Positions 1 to 9,074 of a stretch of 64,000 nt of DNA are shown here, piece by piece. This DNA comes from Stutzerimonas zhaodongensis (GTDB taxonomy: Bacteria; Pseudomonadota; Gammaproteobacteria; Pseudomonadales; Pseudomonadaceae). The position numbers were made by a program, and so were the translations under genes. The notes beneath the pieces are model-generated. The model did no database searches and was not told the origin of the DNA. It saw only the letters and a program-made list of their open reading frames with translations. The stretch lies in NCBI RefSeq assembly GCF_003696365.1, contig NZ_RFFM01000001.1:248001-312000 (forward strand). Direction: 5' to 3'. The number at the start of each line of letters is the position of its first letter. The first letter of the stretch is position 1.

Positions 1-193
1 GAAGCCCTGCGCCCAGCAGGCGATCATTGAAGCGCCCGGCGATCAGGCTGTGATCGGCCAGTCCCGCCTCGATCAACGCTGCTGCATCGGCGTGCGGTGC
101 CAATAGCCATGCCGGGGCATCGGCGAATATCTTCGCCAGATCGATTCGATCCTGCTGGCTTGGGTCGGTTACGGTTTCGACGAATACGGGCAT
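1..193 (-). CDS. panM: PanM/PanZ-like acetyl-CoA sensor, N-terminal part (cut by window edge)
   Basis: Only the first 64 codons are present; the gene runs off the left edge. The start ATG is the complement of 191-193. The peptide begins MPVFVETVTDP and contains LIAGRFNDRLLGAG, resembling the GNAT-fold PanM/PanZ proteins that bind PanD and trigger its self-cleavage during pantothenate synthesis. In Pseudomonas such a gene lies divergently beside hisB, as here. The acetyl-CoA binding region is outside the window, so the family call rests on the N-terminus and the neighbour. An alternative is another small GNAT-type protein. Confidence 0.6.
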   Translation of the reverse strand, partial: MPVFVETVTDPSQQDRIDLAKIFADAPAWLLAPHADAAALIEAGLADHSLIAGRFNDRLLGAGL

Positions 194-231
194 GCTGACC
201 TGGCGTGCTGGGTGGTAATGGTTCAAGCATA

Positions 232-257
232 ACCGTGCAGGCGTGCATGCGCACGGT
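232..257. repeat. Inverted repeat between panM and hisB
   Basis: ACCGTGC at 232-238 is mirrored by GCACGGT at 251-257, giving a 7-bp stem with a 12-nt loop. It lies about 40 bp upstream of the panM-like start and about 200 bp upstream of hisB. No T-run follows. It could be an operator or an mRNA leader hairpin; nothing further can be said. Confidence 0.35.
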
Positions 258-422
258 AGGCCAAAGGCCGCTGTATCAGCGGTAGCCGGTGGCGCTCGGA
301 CTGCGGCGGGGAAGCCGCTGGTCTGCACGACAAATGCAGCGAGGGCGGCGACACGCTCGGATCCTCGGGCGTACGGCGCAGGTTCGAGCATGCTCCGCGT
401 ATCCCGACCTGCGGGTTTGGCC

Positions 423-428
423 TATAAT
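423..428 (+). promoter_or_regulatory. Candidate -10 box of the his operon
   Basis: A perfect TATAAT hexamer sits 38 bp upstream of the hisB start codon. There is no good -35 match 17 bp upstream, so activity is inferred from position only. Confidence 0.45.
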
Positions 429-465
429 GCGGCTCTTTTTCGCCCCACGATCAGCGGAGCTGTTG

Positions 466-1059
466 ATGTCCGAACGTACGGCTTACGTAGAGCGCAATAC
501 CCTGGAAACCCAGGTGAAGGTCACCATCAACCTGGATGGCACCGGCAAGAGCCGCTTCGCCATTGGTGTGCCTTTTCTTGAGCACATGCTTGACCAGATT
601 GCCCGTCATGGCCTGATCGATCTGGACATCGAATGCCAGGGCGATCTGCATATCGACGATCACCACACTGTGGAGGACGTCGGCATTACCCTCGGTCAGG
701 CCTTTGCCAAGGCCGTTGGCGACAAAAAGGGCATGACCCGCTACGGGCATTCCTACGTGCCACTGGACGAAGCGTTATCGCGTGTCGTGATCGACTTTTC
801 GGGGCGTCCGGGTCTGCAGATGCATGTCCCTTACACCCGCGCCACCGTCGGTGGCTTCGATGTGGATCTGTTCCAGGAATTCTTCCAGGGCTTCGTCAAC
901 CACGCCTTGGTTACCCTGCACATCGACAACCTGCGCGGGCACAACACCCATCATCAGATCGAAACCGTATTCAAGGCCTTCGGCCGCGCGCTGCGCATGG
1001 CGGTGACGCTGGACGAGCGCATGGCCGGCCAGATGCCCTCGACCAAGGGTTGCCTGTAA
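466..1059 (+). CDS. hisB: Imidazoleglycerol-phosphate dehydratase
   Basis: Catalyses dehydration of imidazole-glycerol phosphate to imidazole-acetol phosphate, the sixth step of histidine synthesis, in the cytoplasm. The 197-aa protein is the monofunctional form, without the N-terminal phosphatase domain found in enterics. Manganese-binding signatures are visible: HHTVED near residues 66-71 and HHQIE near 162-166. The ATG at 466 gives the usual [13 protein letters not shown]-terminus; longer in-frame readings upstream have no recognisable sequence. It is the first gene of the his cluster, and its stop overlaps the next ATG by one base. Confidence 0.97.
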   Translation: MSERTAYVERNTLETQVKVTINLDGTGKSRFAIGVPFLEHMLDQIARHGLIDLDIECQGDLHIDDHHTVEDVGITLGQAFAKAVGDKKGMTRYGHSYVPLDEALSRVVIDFSGRPGLQMHVPYTRATVGGFDVDLFQEFFQGFVNHALVTLHIDNLRGHNTHHQIETVFKAFGRALRMAVTLDERMAGQMPSTKGCL

Positions 1060-1697
1060 TGCAGACCGTTGCAGTCATCGATTACGGCATGGGCAACCTG
1101 CATTCGGTAGCCAAGGCGCTCGAGCACGTCGGTGCCGGTCGGGTACTGATCACCAGTGACGCGCAGGTCATACGCGAAGCTGATCGTGTAGTGTTCCCAG
1201 GCGTAGGTGCGATCCGCGATTGCATGGCCGAGATTCGCCGTTTGGGCTTCGACGAGCTGGTGCGTGAGGTCAGCGTTGATCGACCATTTCTAGGTGTTTG
1301 CGTTGGCATGCAGGCACTGATGGAGCGCAGCGAAGAAAACGGCGGCGTCGACTGCATTGGCCTGTTTCCTGGTCAGGTTCGCTTCTTCGGCAAGGATCTG
1401 GAGGAAGACGGTGAGCGCCTCAAGGTGCCGCACATGGGTTGGAACCATGTGGAGCAGGCCGTAAGCCATCCGCTTTGGCACAACATTCCCGCTGACGGCC
1501 GATTCTACTTCGTGCACAGCTATTACATCGAAGCGGGCAACCCCCGTCAGGTCGTCGGTCGCGGCCATTATGGTCGGGACTTCGCGGCGGCGCTGGCCGA
1601 TGGCTCGCGCTTCGCGGTGCAGTTCCACCCCGAGAAGAGCCACACCCACGGCCTGCAGTTGCTGCAGAACTTCGCCGCCTGGGATGGCCGGTGGTAA
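1059..1697 (+). CDS. hisH: Imidazole glycerol phosphate synthase, glutamine amidotransferase subunit
   Basis: Releases ammonia from glutamine and channels it to HisF to make IGP and AICAR. The 212-aa class I amidotransferase has the nucleophile in GVCVGM (Cys about 81) and the His-x-Glu pair in FHPEKS (His about 190, Glu about 192). The start ATG shares one base with the hisB stop (TAATG), indicating translational coupling. The partner hisF lies downstream at 2828, with one small gene and hisA between. Confidence 0.97.
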   Translation: MQTVAVIDYGMGNLHSVAKALEHVGAGRVLITSDAQVIREADRVVFPGVGAIRDCMAEIRRLGFDELVREVSVDRPFLGVCVGMQALMERSEENGGVDCIGLFPGQVRFFGKDLEEDGERLKVPHMGWNHVEQAVSHPLWHNIPADGRFYFVHSYYIEAGNPRQVVGRGHYGRDFAAALADGSRFAVQFHPEKSHTHGLQLLQNFAAWDGRW

Positions 1698-1957
1698 TGA
1701 GCCGGGCGAAGCTAAAGGCACCCGTCCTGACGCTTGACTCCTCTCAGGAACAGGCCGCGCAGCAGGTCATCAAGCGCTTTCTGGAAGATCGCTTCGAGCT
1801 GGAGCTGGGCTCGTTCGAGGCGCAGGAAGTGCTTGATCTTTTCGCTCGCGAAATTGCTCCGCTCTACTACAACAAAGCGATTTTCGACGTGCAGACGCAC
1901 TTGAAGGAACGGTTCGAGAGCATCGAAAGCGATTTATGGGCACTCGAAAAGAGCTGA
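1697..1957 (+). CDS. DUF2164 family protein inside the his operon
   Basis: An 86-aa acidic, helical protein of the DUF2164 type; function unknown. The motif LYYNKAIFD and the heptad-like C-terminus (HLKERFESIESDLWALEK) are typical. I chose ATG 1697 because it overlaps the hisH stop as TAATG, the same coupling used between hisB and hisH; an in-frame GTG at 1691 is also possible. There is no signal peptide or membrane segment. Its coupling to hisH and position before hisA suggest co-expression with histidine enzymes but do not prove a role in the pathway. Confidence 0.85.
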   Translation: MSRAKLKAPVLTLDSSQEQAAQQVIKRFLEDRFELELGSFEAQEVLDLFAREIAPLYYNKAIFDVQTHLKERFESIESDLWALEKS

Positions 1958-1990
1958 CCTCATCCAATTTGATTTAGACAGGTTCAAGCC

Positions 1991-2734
1991 ATGCTGATTA
2001 TTCCCGCGATCGATCTCAAGGACGGCGCCTGCGTGCGTCTGCGTCAGGGGCTGATGGAAGACGCCACGGTGTTTTCCGATGACCCGGTGGCCATGGCCGC
2101 CAAGTGGGTCGAGGCTGGCTGCCGTCGTCTGCACCTTGTCGACCTCAACGGCGCATTCGAGGGGCAGCCGGTCAACGGTGAAGTGGTCACCGCCATCGCC
2201 AAGCGCTACCCGGAGCTGCCGATCCAGATCGGTGGCGGCATCCGCTCACTGGAAACCATAGAGCATTACGTTCGCGCTGGCGTCAGCTACGTGATCATCG
2301 GCACCAAAGCGGTCAAGCAGCCGGAGTTCGTCGGCGAAGCCTGCCGCGCCTTTCCGGGCAAGGTCATCGTTGGCCTGGACGCTAAGGATGGCTTTGTCGC
2401 GACCGATGGCTGGGCCGAGGTCAGCAGCGTGCAAGCCGTGGATCTGGCTCGCCGCTTCGAGGCCGATGGCGTCTCGGCAATCGTCTACACCGATATCGCC
2501 AAGGACGGCATGATGCAGGGCTGCAACGTCGAGGCGACCGTGGCACTGGCCAATGCCAGCCGCATCCCGGTAATCGCCTCCGGCGGCATCCACAATATTG
2601 GCGATATTCAGAAGTTGCTCGACACCAACGCCCGTGGAATCGTCGGCGCCATTACCGGTCGCGCGATCTACGAAGGCACCCTTGATGTCGCCGAGGCCCA
2701 GGCGCTCTGCGACCTGAAGTTCAAGGACGAGTGA
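1991..2734 (+). CDS. hisA: ProFAR isomerase (phosphoribosylformimino-5-aminoimidazole carboxamide ribotide isomerase)
   Basis: Isomerises ProFAR to PRFAR, the substrate of HisF-HisH. The 247-aa TIM-barrel begins [12 protein letters not shown], placing the catalytic Asp at position 8, and the second half-barrel carries [13 protein letters not shown] with the matching acid. The phosphate-binding GG motifs are IQIGGGIRS and VIASGGIHN. It follows the DUF2164 gene by 33 bp and precedes hisF by 93 bp. Confidence 0.97.
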   Translation: MLIIPAIDLKDGACVRLRQGLMEDATVFSDDPVAMAAKWVEAGCRRLHLVDLNGAFEGQPVNGEVVTAIAKRYPELPIQIGGGIRSLETIEHYVRAGVSYVIIGTKAVKQPEFVGEACRAFPGKVIVGLDAKDGFVATDGWAEVSSVQAVDLARRFEADGVSAIVYTDIAKDGMMQGCNVEATVALANASRIPVIASGGIHNIGDIQKLLDTNARGIVGAITGRAIYEGTLDVAEAQALCDLKFKDE

Positions 2735-2827
2735 ATCGCTGATACGTGTGGGCTGCAGCAAGGTAGCCCGCTCGATTCGCGCCGATCGGTTTGTGCGCAG
2801 CCTCGAGCTGCTTCCGGAGAGAGCCCC

Positions 2828-3598
2828 ATGGCATTGGCCAAACGTATCATCCCCTGCCTCGACGTGGACAATGGCCGCGTGGTCAAGGGCGTCCAGTTCG
2901 AGAACATCCGTGACGCCGGTGATCCTGTGGAAATCGCCCGTCGCTACGATGAGCAAGGCGCTGACGAGATCACCTTTCTCGACATCACCGCGAGCGTCGA
3001 CAACCGCGATACCACCCTGCACACCGTGGAACGCATGGCCAGCCAGGTGTTCATCCCACTGACCGTGGGCGGCGGCGTGCGCAGCGTGCAGGACATCCGC
3101 AACCTGCTCAACGCCGGGGCCGACAAGGTGTCGATCAACACCGCTGCGGTTTTCACCCCTGAATTCGTCGGCGAGGCGGCTGATCGGTTCGGCTCGCAAT
3201 GCATCGTCGTAGCCATCGACGCCAAGCGGGTATCCAAGCCAGGCGAAACCCCGCGCTGGGAAATATTCACCCATGGTGGCCGCAAGCCCACCGGTTTGGA
3301 TGCCGTGCTCTGGGCACAGAAGATGGAAGCCTTGGGCGCTGGCGAAATACTACTGACCAGCATGGACCAGGACGGCGTGAAAAGCGGCTACGACCTCGGC
3401 GTGACGCGCGCCATCAGCGAAGCTGTGAACATCCCGGTGATTGCTTCGGGTGGGGTAGGCAATCTTCAGCATCTGGCTGATGGAATTCTCGAAGGCAAGG
3501 CCGATGCGGTACTTGCGGCGAGCATCTTCCACTTCGGCGAATACACCGTGCCAGAAGCCAAGGCATACATGGCCAGCTGCGGCATCGTGATGCGTTGA
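2828..3598 (+). CDS. hisF: Imidazole glycerol phosphate synthase, cyclase subunit
   Basis: Uses ammonia delivered by HisH to convert PRFAR to IGP plus AICAR. The 256-aa TIM-barrel opens [16 protein letters not shown] (catalytic Asp at 12), with repeated phosphate loops TVGGGVRSV and IASGGVGN; the second catalytic Asp lies in [11 protein letters not shown] strong Shine-Dalgarno (GGAGAG) precedes ATG 2828. It is the last his gene here; hisG and hisD are not in the window, as expected for Pseudomonas where his genes are dispersed. Confidence 0.97.
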   Translation: MALAKRIIPCLDVDNGRVVKGVQFENIRDAGDPVEIARRYDEQGADEITFLDITASVDNRDTTLHTVERMASQVFIPLTVGGGVRSVQDIRNLLNAGADKVSINTAAVFTPEFVGEAADRFGSQCIVVAIDAKRVSKPGETPRWEIFTHGGRKPTGLDAVLWAQKMEALGAGEILLTSMDQDGVKSGYDLGVTRAISEAVNIPVIASGGVGNLQHLADGILEGKADAVLAASIFHFGEYTVPEAKAYMASCGIVMR

Positions 3599-3670
3599 AC
3601 ATTGATTGCGCAGCAGTACATTCAAGGAAGTAGTCGGGCGGTTTGCGTCCAGTTTCAAGGAGCTCTAGCA

Positions 3671-4417
3671 ATGTTCAAGTCCACGCTTCTGGCCCTGACG
3701 ACCAGTCTGATGCTCGGAACAGTTACCGCCCAGGCGGCGCCTGAAAGGATCGAGCTGCTCACCGAGAATTTCCCGCCGTACAACATGGCTGTCGACGGGA
3801 AGAACTTCGCGCGCGATGAAAATATCCATGGGATCGCCACCGACATCATCCGCGAGATGTTCAAGCGCGCCGGAGTGGATTACTCCCTGACACTGCGCTT
3901 TCCGTGGGAGCGAATTTACAAGATGGCCCTCGAAAACCCCGGGTATGGGGTGTTCGTGACCGCGCGGTTGCCAGAGCGCGAAGAATTGTTCAAGTGGGTC
4001 GGTCCTATCGGCCCGGATGATTGGGTATTGCTGGCGCGAGGTGACAGCTCCATTGAGGTCAGCAGTCTGGATGATGCCAGGCAGTACCGTATCGGGGCGT
4101 ACAAGGGTGACGCCATCGGTGAACATCTACTGGCTCAGGGGCTCGAGCCGTCATTGGCGCTTCGCGATCAAGCCAATGTGGAAAAGCTCCAGAATGGCTC
4201 CATCGATCTATGGGCAACGGGCGATCCGGCGGGACGCTTCCTGGCCAAACAGGAAGGTATTACGGGCTTCAAGCGGGTCCTGCGCTTCGACAGTGCCGAG
4301 CTTTACCTGGCGTTGAACAAGCAGACATCGGACGAAACGCTCAGCAAGTTACAGGATGCCCTCGAGCAAATGCGTGCTGATGGCACTATCGAGACCATCA
4401 ACGCCCGTTACCTCTGA
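3671..4417 (+). CDS. Periplasmic solute-binding protein, amino-acid ABC type (family 3-like), copy 1
   Basis: A 248-aa protein with a signal peptide (about residues 1-25, cleavage near TAQAAPE) followed by a family-3 solute-binding fold. Recognisable pieces are LLTENFPPYNM, the DIIREMFKRAG helix and RFPWERIY, then YRIGAYKGDAIGEHL in the second lobe. It probably binds a small polar solute such as an amino acid in the periplasm; the ligand cannot be told. No permease or ATPase gene is adjacent, so it may serve a distant transporter or a sensor. It is followed by a close paralogue at 4705. Confidence 0.8.
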   Translation: MFKSTLLALTTSLMLGTVTAQAAPERIELLTENFPPYNMAVDGKNFARDENIHGIATDIIREMFKRAGVDYSLTLRFPWERIYKMALENPGYGVFVTARLPEREELFKWVGPIGPDDWVLLARGDSSIEVSSLDDARQYRIGAYKGDAIGEHLLAQGLEPSLALRDQANVEKLQNGSIDLWATGDPAGRFLAKQEGITGFKRVLRFDSAELYLALNKQTSDETLSKLQDALEQMRADGTIETINARYL

Positions 4418-4704
4418 TTCGATCCAGCTGCTTCAAAATCGCGCGAGCCAATTGATCTCAGCCCGCCAGCGCACCGTTTGGGTGCGCGTGCCGCTTCGCG
4501 AATCCATGCGCGACGAGCATGAGCAATGCATAGCCATGGATAGATGGCCATTTGGCATATTTTCTTGTGCGATTGGTCTCATTTCCCTTCTGCAATTCAT
4601 ATGCGTGGTTCGCAAGTTGCTAAACCTAGCAAGCGGCACACCTATGGCACTCACGAGAAGTCGCTGACGGTTGCCGCTTGGGTTTTAGCAAGCAGGGGAA
4701 TGTC

Positions 4705-5451
4705 ATGAAGCGATTGATTGCAGTTGGGCTGCTGATGATGCTGGCCGTATCGACCAGAGCCGCATTGCCTGACGACTACAAGGTGGTATTGCTGACCGAA
4801 AATTTCCCGCCCTTCAACATGGCGGCGGACAGCAAGAATTATGCGGCGGACCACAACATCAGCGGCATCAACGCCGACATCGTTCGCGAAATGTTCAAGC
4901 GTGCTGGAGTCAGTTACAGCCTGACGCTGCGCTTCCCGTGGGAACGTATCTATAACCAGGTTCTGGAACAGCCGAATCAGGGTCTCTTTTCCACCACTTA
5001 CACTCCGGAGCGCGAGCCCCTGTTCAAGTGGGTCGGCCCCCTCGCAAGCACTGGCTGGGTGCTGCTGGCCAAGCCCGATAGCACCGTGCGTTTGACCTCG
5101 CTTGAGCAAGCAAAGCAGTACCGGGTCGGTGCTTACAAGAACGATGCGGTAAGCCAGCACCTCGAAAGCAAGGGCTTCGAGCCGGTCAATTCACTGCGTG
5201 ACCAAGAGAACGTCGCCAAGCTGCTCAAGGGCCAGATCGATCTCTGGGCCACGACCGATCCAGTCGGCCCTTATCTGGCCAAGCAGGAAGGAGTGAGCGG
5301 CCTGACTACGGTGCTGCGTTTCAATGATGCTCAACTGTTCCTGGCGCTGAACAAGCAGACACCAGATGAGGTTGTGAACAAGCTGCAGAACGCTCTCAAC
5401 GAGATGAAGAGTGACGGCGCCATCGATGCGATCCTGCGCCGCTACCTATGA
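4705..5451 (+). CDS. Periplasmic solute-binding protein, amino-acid ABC type, copy 2
   Basis: Also exactly 248 aa, with signal peptide MKRLIAVGLLMMLAVSTRAA. Most landmarks of copy 1 recur: LLTENFPPFNM, DIVREMFKRAGVSYSLTLR, FPWERIY, YRVGAYKNDAVSQHL, IDLWATTDPVGPYLAKQEG and a C-terminal IDAILRRYL. The pair therefore arose by tandem duplication and has since diverged. ATG 4705 is preceded by AGGGGAA. The 287-bp gap before it is AT-richer than its surroundings and may hold a separate promoter, but I see no clear hexamers. The ligand is unknown. Confidence 0.8.
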   Translation: MKRLIAVGLLMMLAVSTRAALPDDYKVVLLTENFPPFNMAADSKNYAADHNISGINADIVREMFKRAGVSYSLTLRFPWERIYNQVLEQPNQGLFSTTYTPEREPLFKWVGPLASTGWVLLAKPDSTVRLTSLEQAKQYRVGAYKNDAVSQHLESKGFEPVNSLRDQENVAKLLKGQIDLWATTDPVGPYLAKQEGVSGLTTVLRFNDAQLFLALNKQTPDEVVNKLQNALNEMKSDGAIDAILRRYL

Positions 5452-5460
5452 GCCCAGTGG

Positions 5461-6273
5461 TCAGCGATAGATTCCCTTCGCTCCATGGGCGAGCATGGCG
5501 CGATTGCTGCGGGTAGCGATCATCTGCCCGATGTCCACCCAGTCGATGCCCTGTTCGCGCAGCTTCGGCAATTCCCTTTCCAGCAGGGCCAGCGTGCTTT
5601 GATGCGGGTGCCCAATGATCACGACCGAACCCTGCTTTCGCGCCAGCTGTAGAGCCTGTCGAAACTGCACTGCAACAGCCTCCGGCGACGGGTCATCGTC
5701 GAGAAAGATGTCGCGTGAAAGGCTGGCCAGCCCGATCCGTTGGGCGGTCGCGGCGGCGACGGTTCTGGCGTTGGTGCGGCTGTCGAGAAAGAACAAATGG
5801 CGCCGCTGCAGCTCGCTCATCAGAGCAACCATGGGCGGTTGCCGGTCGGTCATCTGACTGCCCATATGGTTGTTCACACCGCTGGCGTGCGGCACCTTTT
5901 TCAGTGCGCGTTCCAGTCTGTTGGTCAATTCTTCGGGAGGCAGCTGCGGTTGCCAGGCATATGGGCCGCCTGCTGGCGCCATGGGCAGGTGTAGCATGAC
6001 CGTTTTGCCTGCCGCTTGCGCCCGCTGTGACAGGGCTGTGGCGTATCGGGTGTCCGGCAGGATAGCCATTGCGACAGGGCCGGGTAGCGCCAGAACCCGA
6101 CCGTCACGCGAGGCGTTCTGGCCCAGATCATCGATCACCAGCGCCAGCTTCGGCATCTGCGAAACAGCAGCCAGGTGCTGTGCCGGGTTCCCGGTATCAG
6201 CACCTGTGTCCGGCGCGCCAATCCCCAACAACGGCGCGACTACACCCAATAGCAGAAGCCAGCGCCTGCGCAT
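5461..6273 (-). CDS. Divergent polysaccharide deacetylase family protein (YibQ-like)
   Basis: A 270-aa exported protein: an N-terminal hydrophobic signal (RRRWLLLLGVVAPLLG) then a deacetylase-like NodB fold. The motifs LALVIDDLGQN, MLHLPMAP, GVNNHMGSQMT and FLDSRT are typical of the divergent deacetylase (DUF610/YibQ) group. Enzymatic activity has not been established for the family to my knowledge. It is the last gene of a minus-strand cluster, only 2 bp after ctpA, and sits with envelope proteases and amidase activators, which suggests cell-wall work in the periplasm. Confidence 0.85.
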   Translation of the reverse strand: MRRRWLLLLGVVAPLLGIGAPDTGADTGNPAQHLAAVSQMPKLALVIDDLGQNASRDGRVLALPGPVAMAILPDTRYATALSQRAQAAGKTVMLHLPMAPAGGPYAWQPQLPPEELTNRLERALKKVPHASGVNNHMGSQMTDRQPPMVALMSELQRRHLFFLDSRTNARTVAAATAQRIGLASLSRDIFLDDDPSPEAVAVQFRQALQLARKQGSVVIIGHPHQSTLALLERELPKLREQGIDWVDIGQMIATRSNRAMLAHGAKGIYR

Positions 6274-6275
6274 TG

Positions 6276-7613
6276 CTACTTGCCGCGGGTAAGGTTCAAC
6301 CCCTTGAGAAGGTTAAGCGCCTGGCCAAGCTGATAGTCATCATCCTGGGGGCGAGGCGAGTCGCTTGCAATCGGCGCCATGGTCGGGCGTTCCGGGCCAC
6401 CGTTGCCATTGCCAAGATGCCCGGCAAGATCAGCTTCGCGCACGCCTTCGGCTGCCTGTTCGCGGGTAAGTTTGGCGCGGGTCACGGTGATGTCCGGCTC
6501 AATGCCCTGAGCCTGGATCGAGCGACCATTTGGCGTGTAGTAGAGCGCGGTGGTGAGCTTCAACGCTCTGTCGTTGTTCAGCGGCAATACCGTCTGCACC
6601 GAACCCTTGCCGAAGCTGTCGGTGCCCATCACAACGCCGCGCTTCTGGTCTTGCAGGGCGCCGGCAACGATTTCAGAGGCAGAGGCGCTGCCACCGTTGA
6701 TCAGCACTACCAGCTGAACGCCTTCGCTGGCATCGGCCGCGTCGGCATTGAAGCGAAGCTCGGAGTTGGGAATACGCCCTTTGGTGTAAACGATCAAACC
6801 GTCAGTGAGGAAATGATCGGAAACTTCGACCGCAGCCTGCAGTACGCCGCCCGGATTGTTGCGCAGGTCGAGTACAAGGCCATTGAGCTTCTTGCCGTTT
6901 TCCTTGCGCATTTTTGCCAGCGCCTTACCGACTTCTTCGCCGGTATTTATCTGGAACTGCGTTACGCGCAGATAGCCGTAACCGGGTTCGAGCATCTGGC
7001 TCTTGACGCTGGTTACCTTGATCACCGCCCGAGTGAGTTTCACTGAAAAAGGCTTGCCACCCTCACGTACCAGCGACAGTGAAATGTCGCTGCCCGGCTT
7101 GCCGCGCATCATTCCCACGGCATCCATCATGGACATGCCCTTGGTGGGCTTGCCGTCGATCTTGACGATAAGGTCACCCGCCTCGATGCCCGCCTTTGAC
7201 GCTGGCGTGTCGTCGATGGGCGAAACCACCTTGATGAAGCCGTCTTCGATGCCGACTTCGATTCCGAGACCGCCGAACTCGCCGCTGGTGCTTTCCTGCA
7301 ACTCGGCAAATGCTTCTGGCTCAAGATAGGCCGAGTGGGGGTCGAGGTTGCTCAGCATGCCCTTGATGGCATTTTCCAGCAGCGTCTTGTCGTCCACCGG
7401 CTCGACATAAGCCGCCTTGATTCGGTCCAGCACCTCGGCAAAGGTGCGCAGCTCGTCCAGCGGCAGCGGTGCCTTGCGGGCAGCCGGGTCCAGCTGGATC
7501 GACTCCGTCGCGATTTCCGGGGGCGGTTGCTGCGCCCAGGCGCTACCGTACATCCCCAGCATGATGGTCAGGGCCAGGGTGGAGGGTTGGGCGAAACGGC
7601 GCAGGTGCAGCAT
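6276..7613 (-). CDS. ctpA: Carboxyl-terminal processing protease, S41 family
   Basis: A 445-aa periplasmic serine protease. Order: signal peptide ending near AWAQQ (about 27), a helical N-terminal segment, a PDZ domain (about 110-190, GLGIEVG...AGDLIVKIDG), then the S41 catalytic core. The Ser-Lys dyad is visible as Ser about 311 in GGSASASE and Lys about 336 in DSFGKG, 25 residues apart as in known CtpA. In P. aeruginosa, CtpA works with a lipoprotein adaptor (LbcA) to degrade cell-wall cross-link hydrolases. The gene sits 40 bp after the envC-like gene and 2 bp before the yibQ-like gene. Confidence 0.93.
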   Translation of the reverse strand: MLHLRRFAQPSTLALTIMLGMYGSAWAQQPPPEIATESIQLDPAARKAPLPLDELRTFAEVLDRIKAAYVEPVDDKTLLENAIKGMLSNLDPHSAYLEPEAFAELQESTSGEFGGLGIEVGIEDGFIKVVSPIDDTPASKAGIEAGDLIVKIDGKPTKGMSMMDAVGMMRGKPGSDISLSLVREGGKPFSVKLTRAVIKVTSVKSQMLEPGYGYLRVTQFQINTGEEVGKALAKMRKENGKKLNGLVLDLRNNPGGVLQAAVEVSDHFLTDGLIVYTKGRIPNSELRFNADAADASEGVQLVVLINGGSASASEIVAGALQDQKRGVVMGTDSFGKGSVQTVLPLNNDRALKLTTALYYTPNGRSIQAQGIEPDITVTRAKLTREQAAEGVREADLAGHLGNGNGGPERPTMAPIASDSPRPQDDDYQLGQALNLLKGLNLTRGK

Positions 7614-7653
7614 GTCTGACTCCAGTTATGAGGGGCGCTTCAGCCGAGCTGGC

Positions 7654-8919
7654 CTATCCTTGCGCACGACACCATTGTGCCGGATCGCTCGGGCGACCCT
7701 GTTGGCGAATGGCGAAATACAGTGCGGCAGCTTCCTGCCCGCCACTGGTTCCTACGGTGGCGATCGGATCGCCGGCCTTGACGATATCACCGGCGTCGCG
7801 CAGCAGGCTCTGGTTGTGCCCGTACAGGCTCAGATAGCCATTGCCATGGTCGAGTATTACCAGCAAACCGGCGCCTCGAAGCCAGTCGGCGAATACTACT
7901 CGGCCGCCGTGAACAGCGCGTACCTGAGTGCCTACATTGGCACCGATCAACACGCCGTCCCACTTGGTTCGAGCATCACCGCCGCGCGGAGTGCCGTAGC
8001 GTGCGACCAATCTTCCATCAACAGGCCAGGGCAGCTTACCTTTGGCGTTGGCGAAGGGGCCGCCGAAATTCCCGCCGGCACTGGAAACTGTGGGGCCTGC
8101 CGGTGCTGGTGCCGCGGGCTCGCGTCCGGCCTGTTGCTGGCGTACCTGTTCTGCTCGCGCCAAGGCCAATGCTCGCTGGCGCTCCTGCTCAGCTTCGCGG
8201 GCTTGGCGCGCAAGTGTTTCCTCGATGGTCTTGAGAACGCGCTCAAGCTGAGCCTGCTCCTGTTTTCGAGCCTTTAGCTTCTGATCGCGGCTGGATAGAT
8301 CCTTATCGAGCTTGGCCAGGGCCAGCTGCCGTTCCTTGCGGACTTCGGCCAATTGAGCGCGTCGCGCCTGAAGCCCGTCCTGCTGCTGGGCGAGCTCTTC
8401 CTGCTGCGCCTGGATGCCAGCCTCGACATTGGCGAGCTGCGTGAGCGTTTCATTGAAATCTGAGACTTGCTCGAAACGAGCCCTGCTGAGGTAATCGTAG
8501 TAGGTCAGGGTGCGGCTGAATTTTTCGGGATTCTGCTGATTGAGCAGCAGTTTAAGGTATTCCTGGCGCCCGCTCTGGTAGGCGGCTCGCGCCTGGATTC
8601 CGATCAAGCGCTGCTGTTCGAGTCGAGCCCCTTCCAACGTGGTTTTTTCGTCATTGAGGCGGTCCAGCTCCGACTCGCTGCGGTCGATTTCCTGCTGCAA
8701 GGAGTCAACCTGCTTTTCAAGCTGGCCCATCTCGCTTTCGGTGGTCTGCAGCTGTTTCTGGACTGCGGACTTCTCCTGCTCGATCTGTTTGAGCAGTTTC
8801 TGAAGCTCGGCGACATCCTTACGTGCAGCTTCGATCTGCTTGCGCGCATCGGTGCGCTCGTCAGCGACTGCAGGGCCGAACAGACAGAACAGCATCAGGA
8901 TGAGAGGTAAACGGGGCAT
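7654..8919 (-). CDS. envC: Murein hydrolase activator, EnvC family
   Basis: A 421-aa exported protein: signal peptide MPRLPLILMLFCLFGPAVA, a long coiled coil rich in Lys/Gln/Glu (about 25-260), a proline/alanine-rich linker, then a C-terminal LytM-type (M23) domain (about 300-415) with HGGRVVFADW and YLSLYGHNQ. EnvC-type LytM domains are usually catalytically degenerate and activate cell-division amidases (AmiA/AmiB) at the septum. I chose ATG at 8917-8919 because it starts directly at the signal peptide; 22 further upstream codons look unlike coding sequence. It lies between gpmI and ctpA on the same strand. Confidence 0.9.
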   Translation of the reverse strand: MPRLPLILMLFCLFGPAVADERTDARKQIEAARKDVAELQKLLKQIEQEKSAVQKQLQTTESEMGQLEKQVDSLQQEIDRSESELDRLNDEKTTLEGARLEQQRLIGIQARAAYQSGRQEYLKLLLNQQNPEKFSRTLTYYDYLSRARFEQVSDFNETLTQLANVEAGIQAQQEELAQQQDGLQARRAQLAEVRKERQLALAKLDKDLSSRDQKLKARKQEQAQLERVLKTIEETLARQAREAEQERQRALALARAEQVRQQQAGREPAAPAPAGPTVSSAGGNFGGPFANAKGKLPWPVDGRLVARYGTPRGGDARTKWDGVLIGANVGTQVRAVHGGRVVFADWLRGAGLLVILDHGNGYLSLYGHNQSLLRDAGDIVKAGDPIATVGTSGGQEAAALYFAIRQQGRPSDPAQWCRAQG

Positions 8920-9015
8920 GGGAGGGCGTAACCGAGAGTTCAACGACGGCCGTAGTATGCCTAAAAAAGCATCGTCAAGCTGCATCCCGTCCCTCGCGAG
9001 TGCGAGTTGCGATCA

Positions 9016-9041
9016 CCGGTGCGTCCGTACGGGCGCACCGG
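9016..9041. other. Strong hairpin between gpmI and the envC-like gene
   Basis: CCGGTGCG (9016-9023) pairs with CGCACCGG (9034-9041) across a 10-nt loop that can itself fold (CCGTACGG). It lies about 35 bp downstream of the gpmI stop. No T-run follows on the minus strand, so it is a poor intrinsic terminator; mRNA stabilisation or partial termination is possible. Confidence 0.45.
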
Positions 9042-9074
9042 CTCTATAGCGTGCAGACCTGACTTTTTAGCCTT

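Noticed and set aside
4469-4487. GCGCACC/GGTGCGC hairpin after the first binding-protein gene as a terminator
   Set aside because: The stem is real but no T-run follows and it is about 50 bp past the stop; not strong enough to list as a terminator.
4433-4654. 73-codon minus-strand frame between the two binding-protein genes
   Set aside because: Arg/Cys/Met-rich composition and no ribosome-binding site; treated as intergenic.
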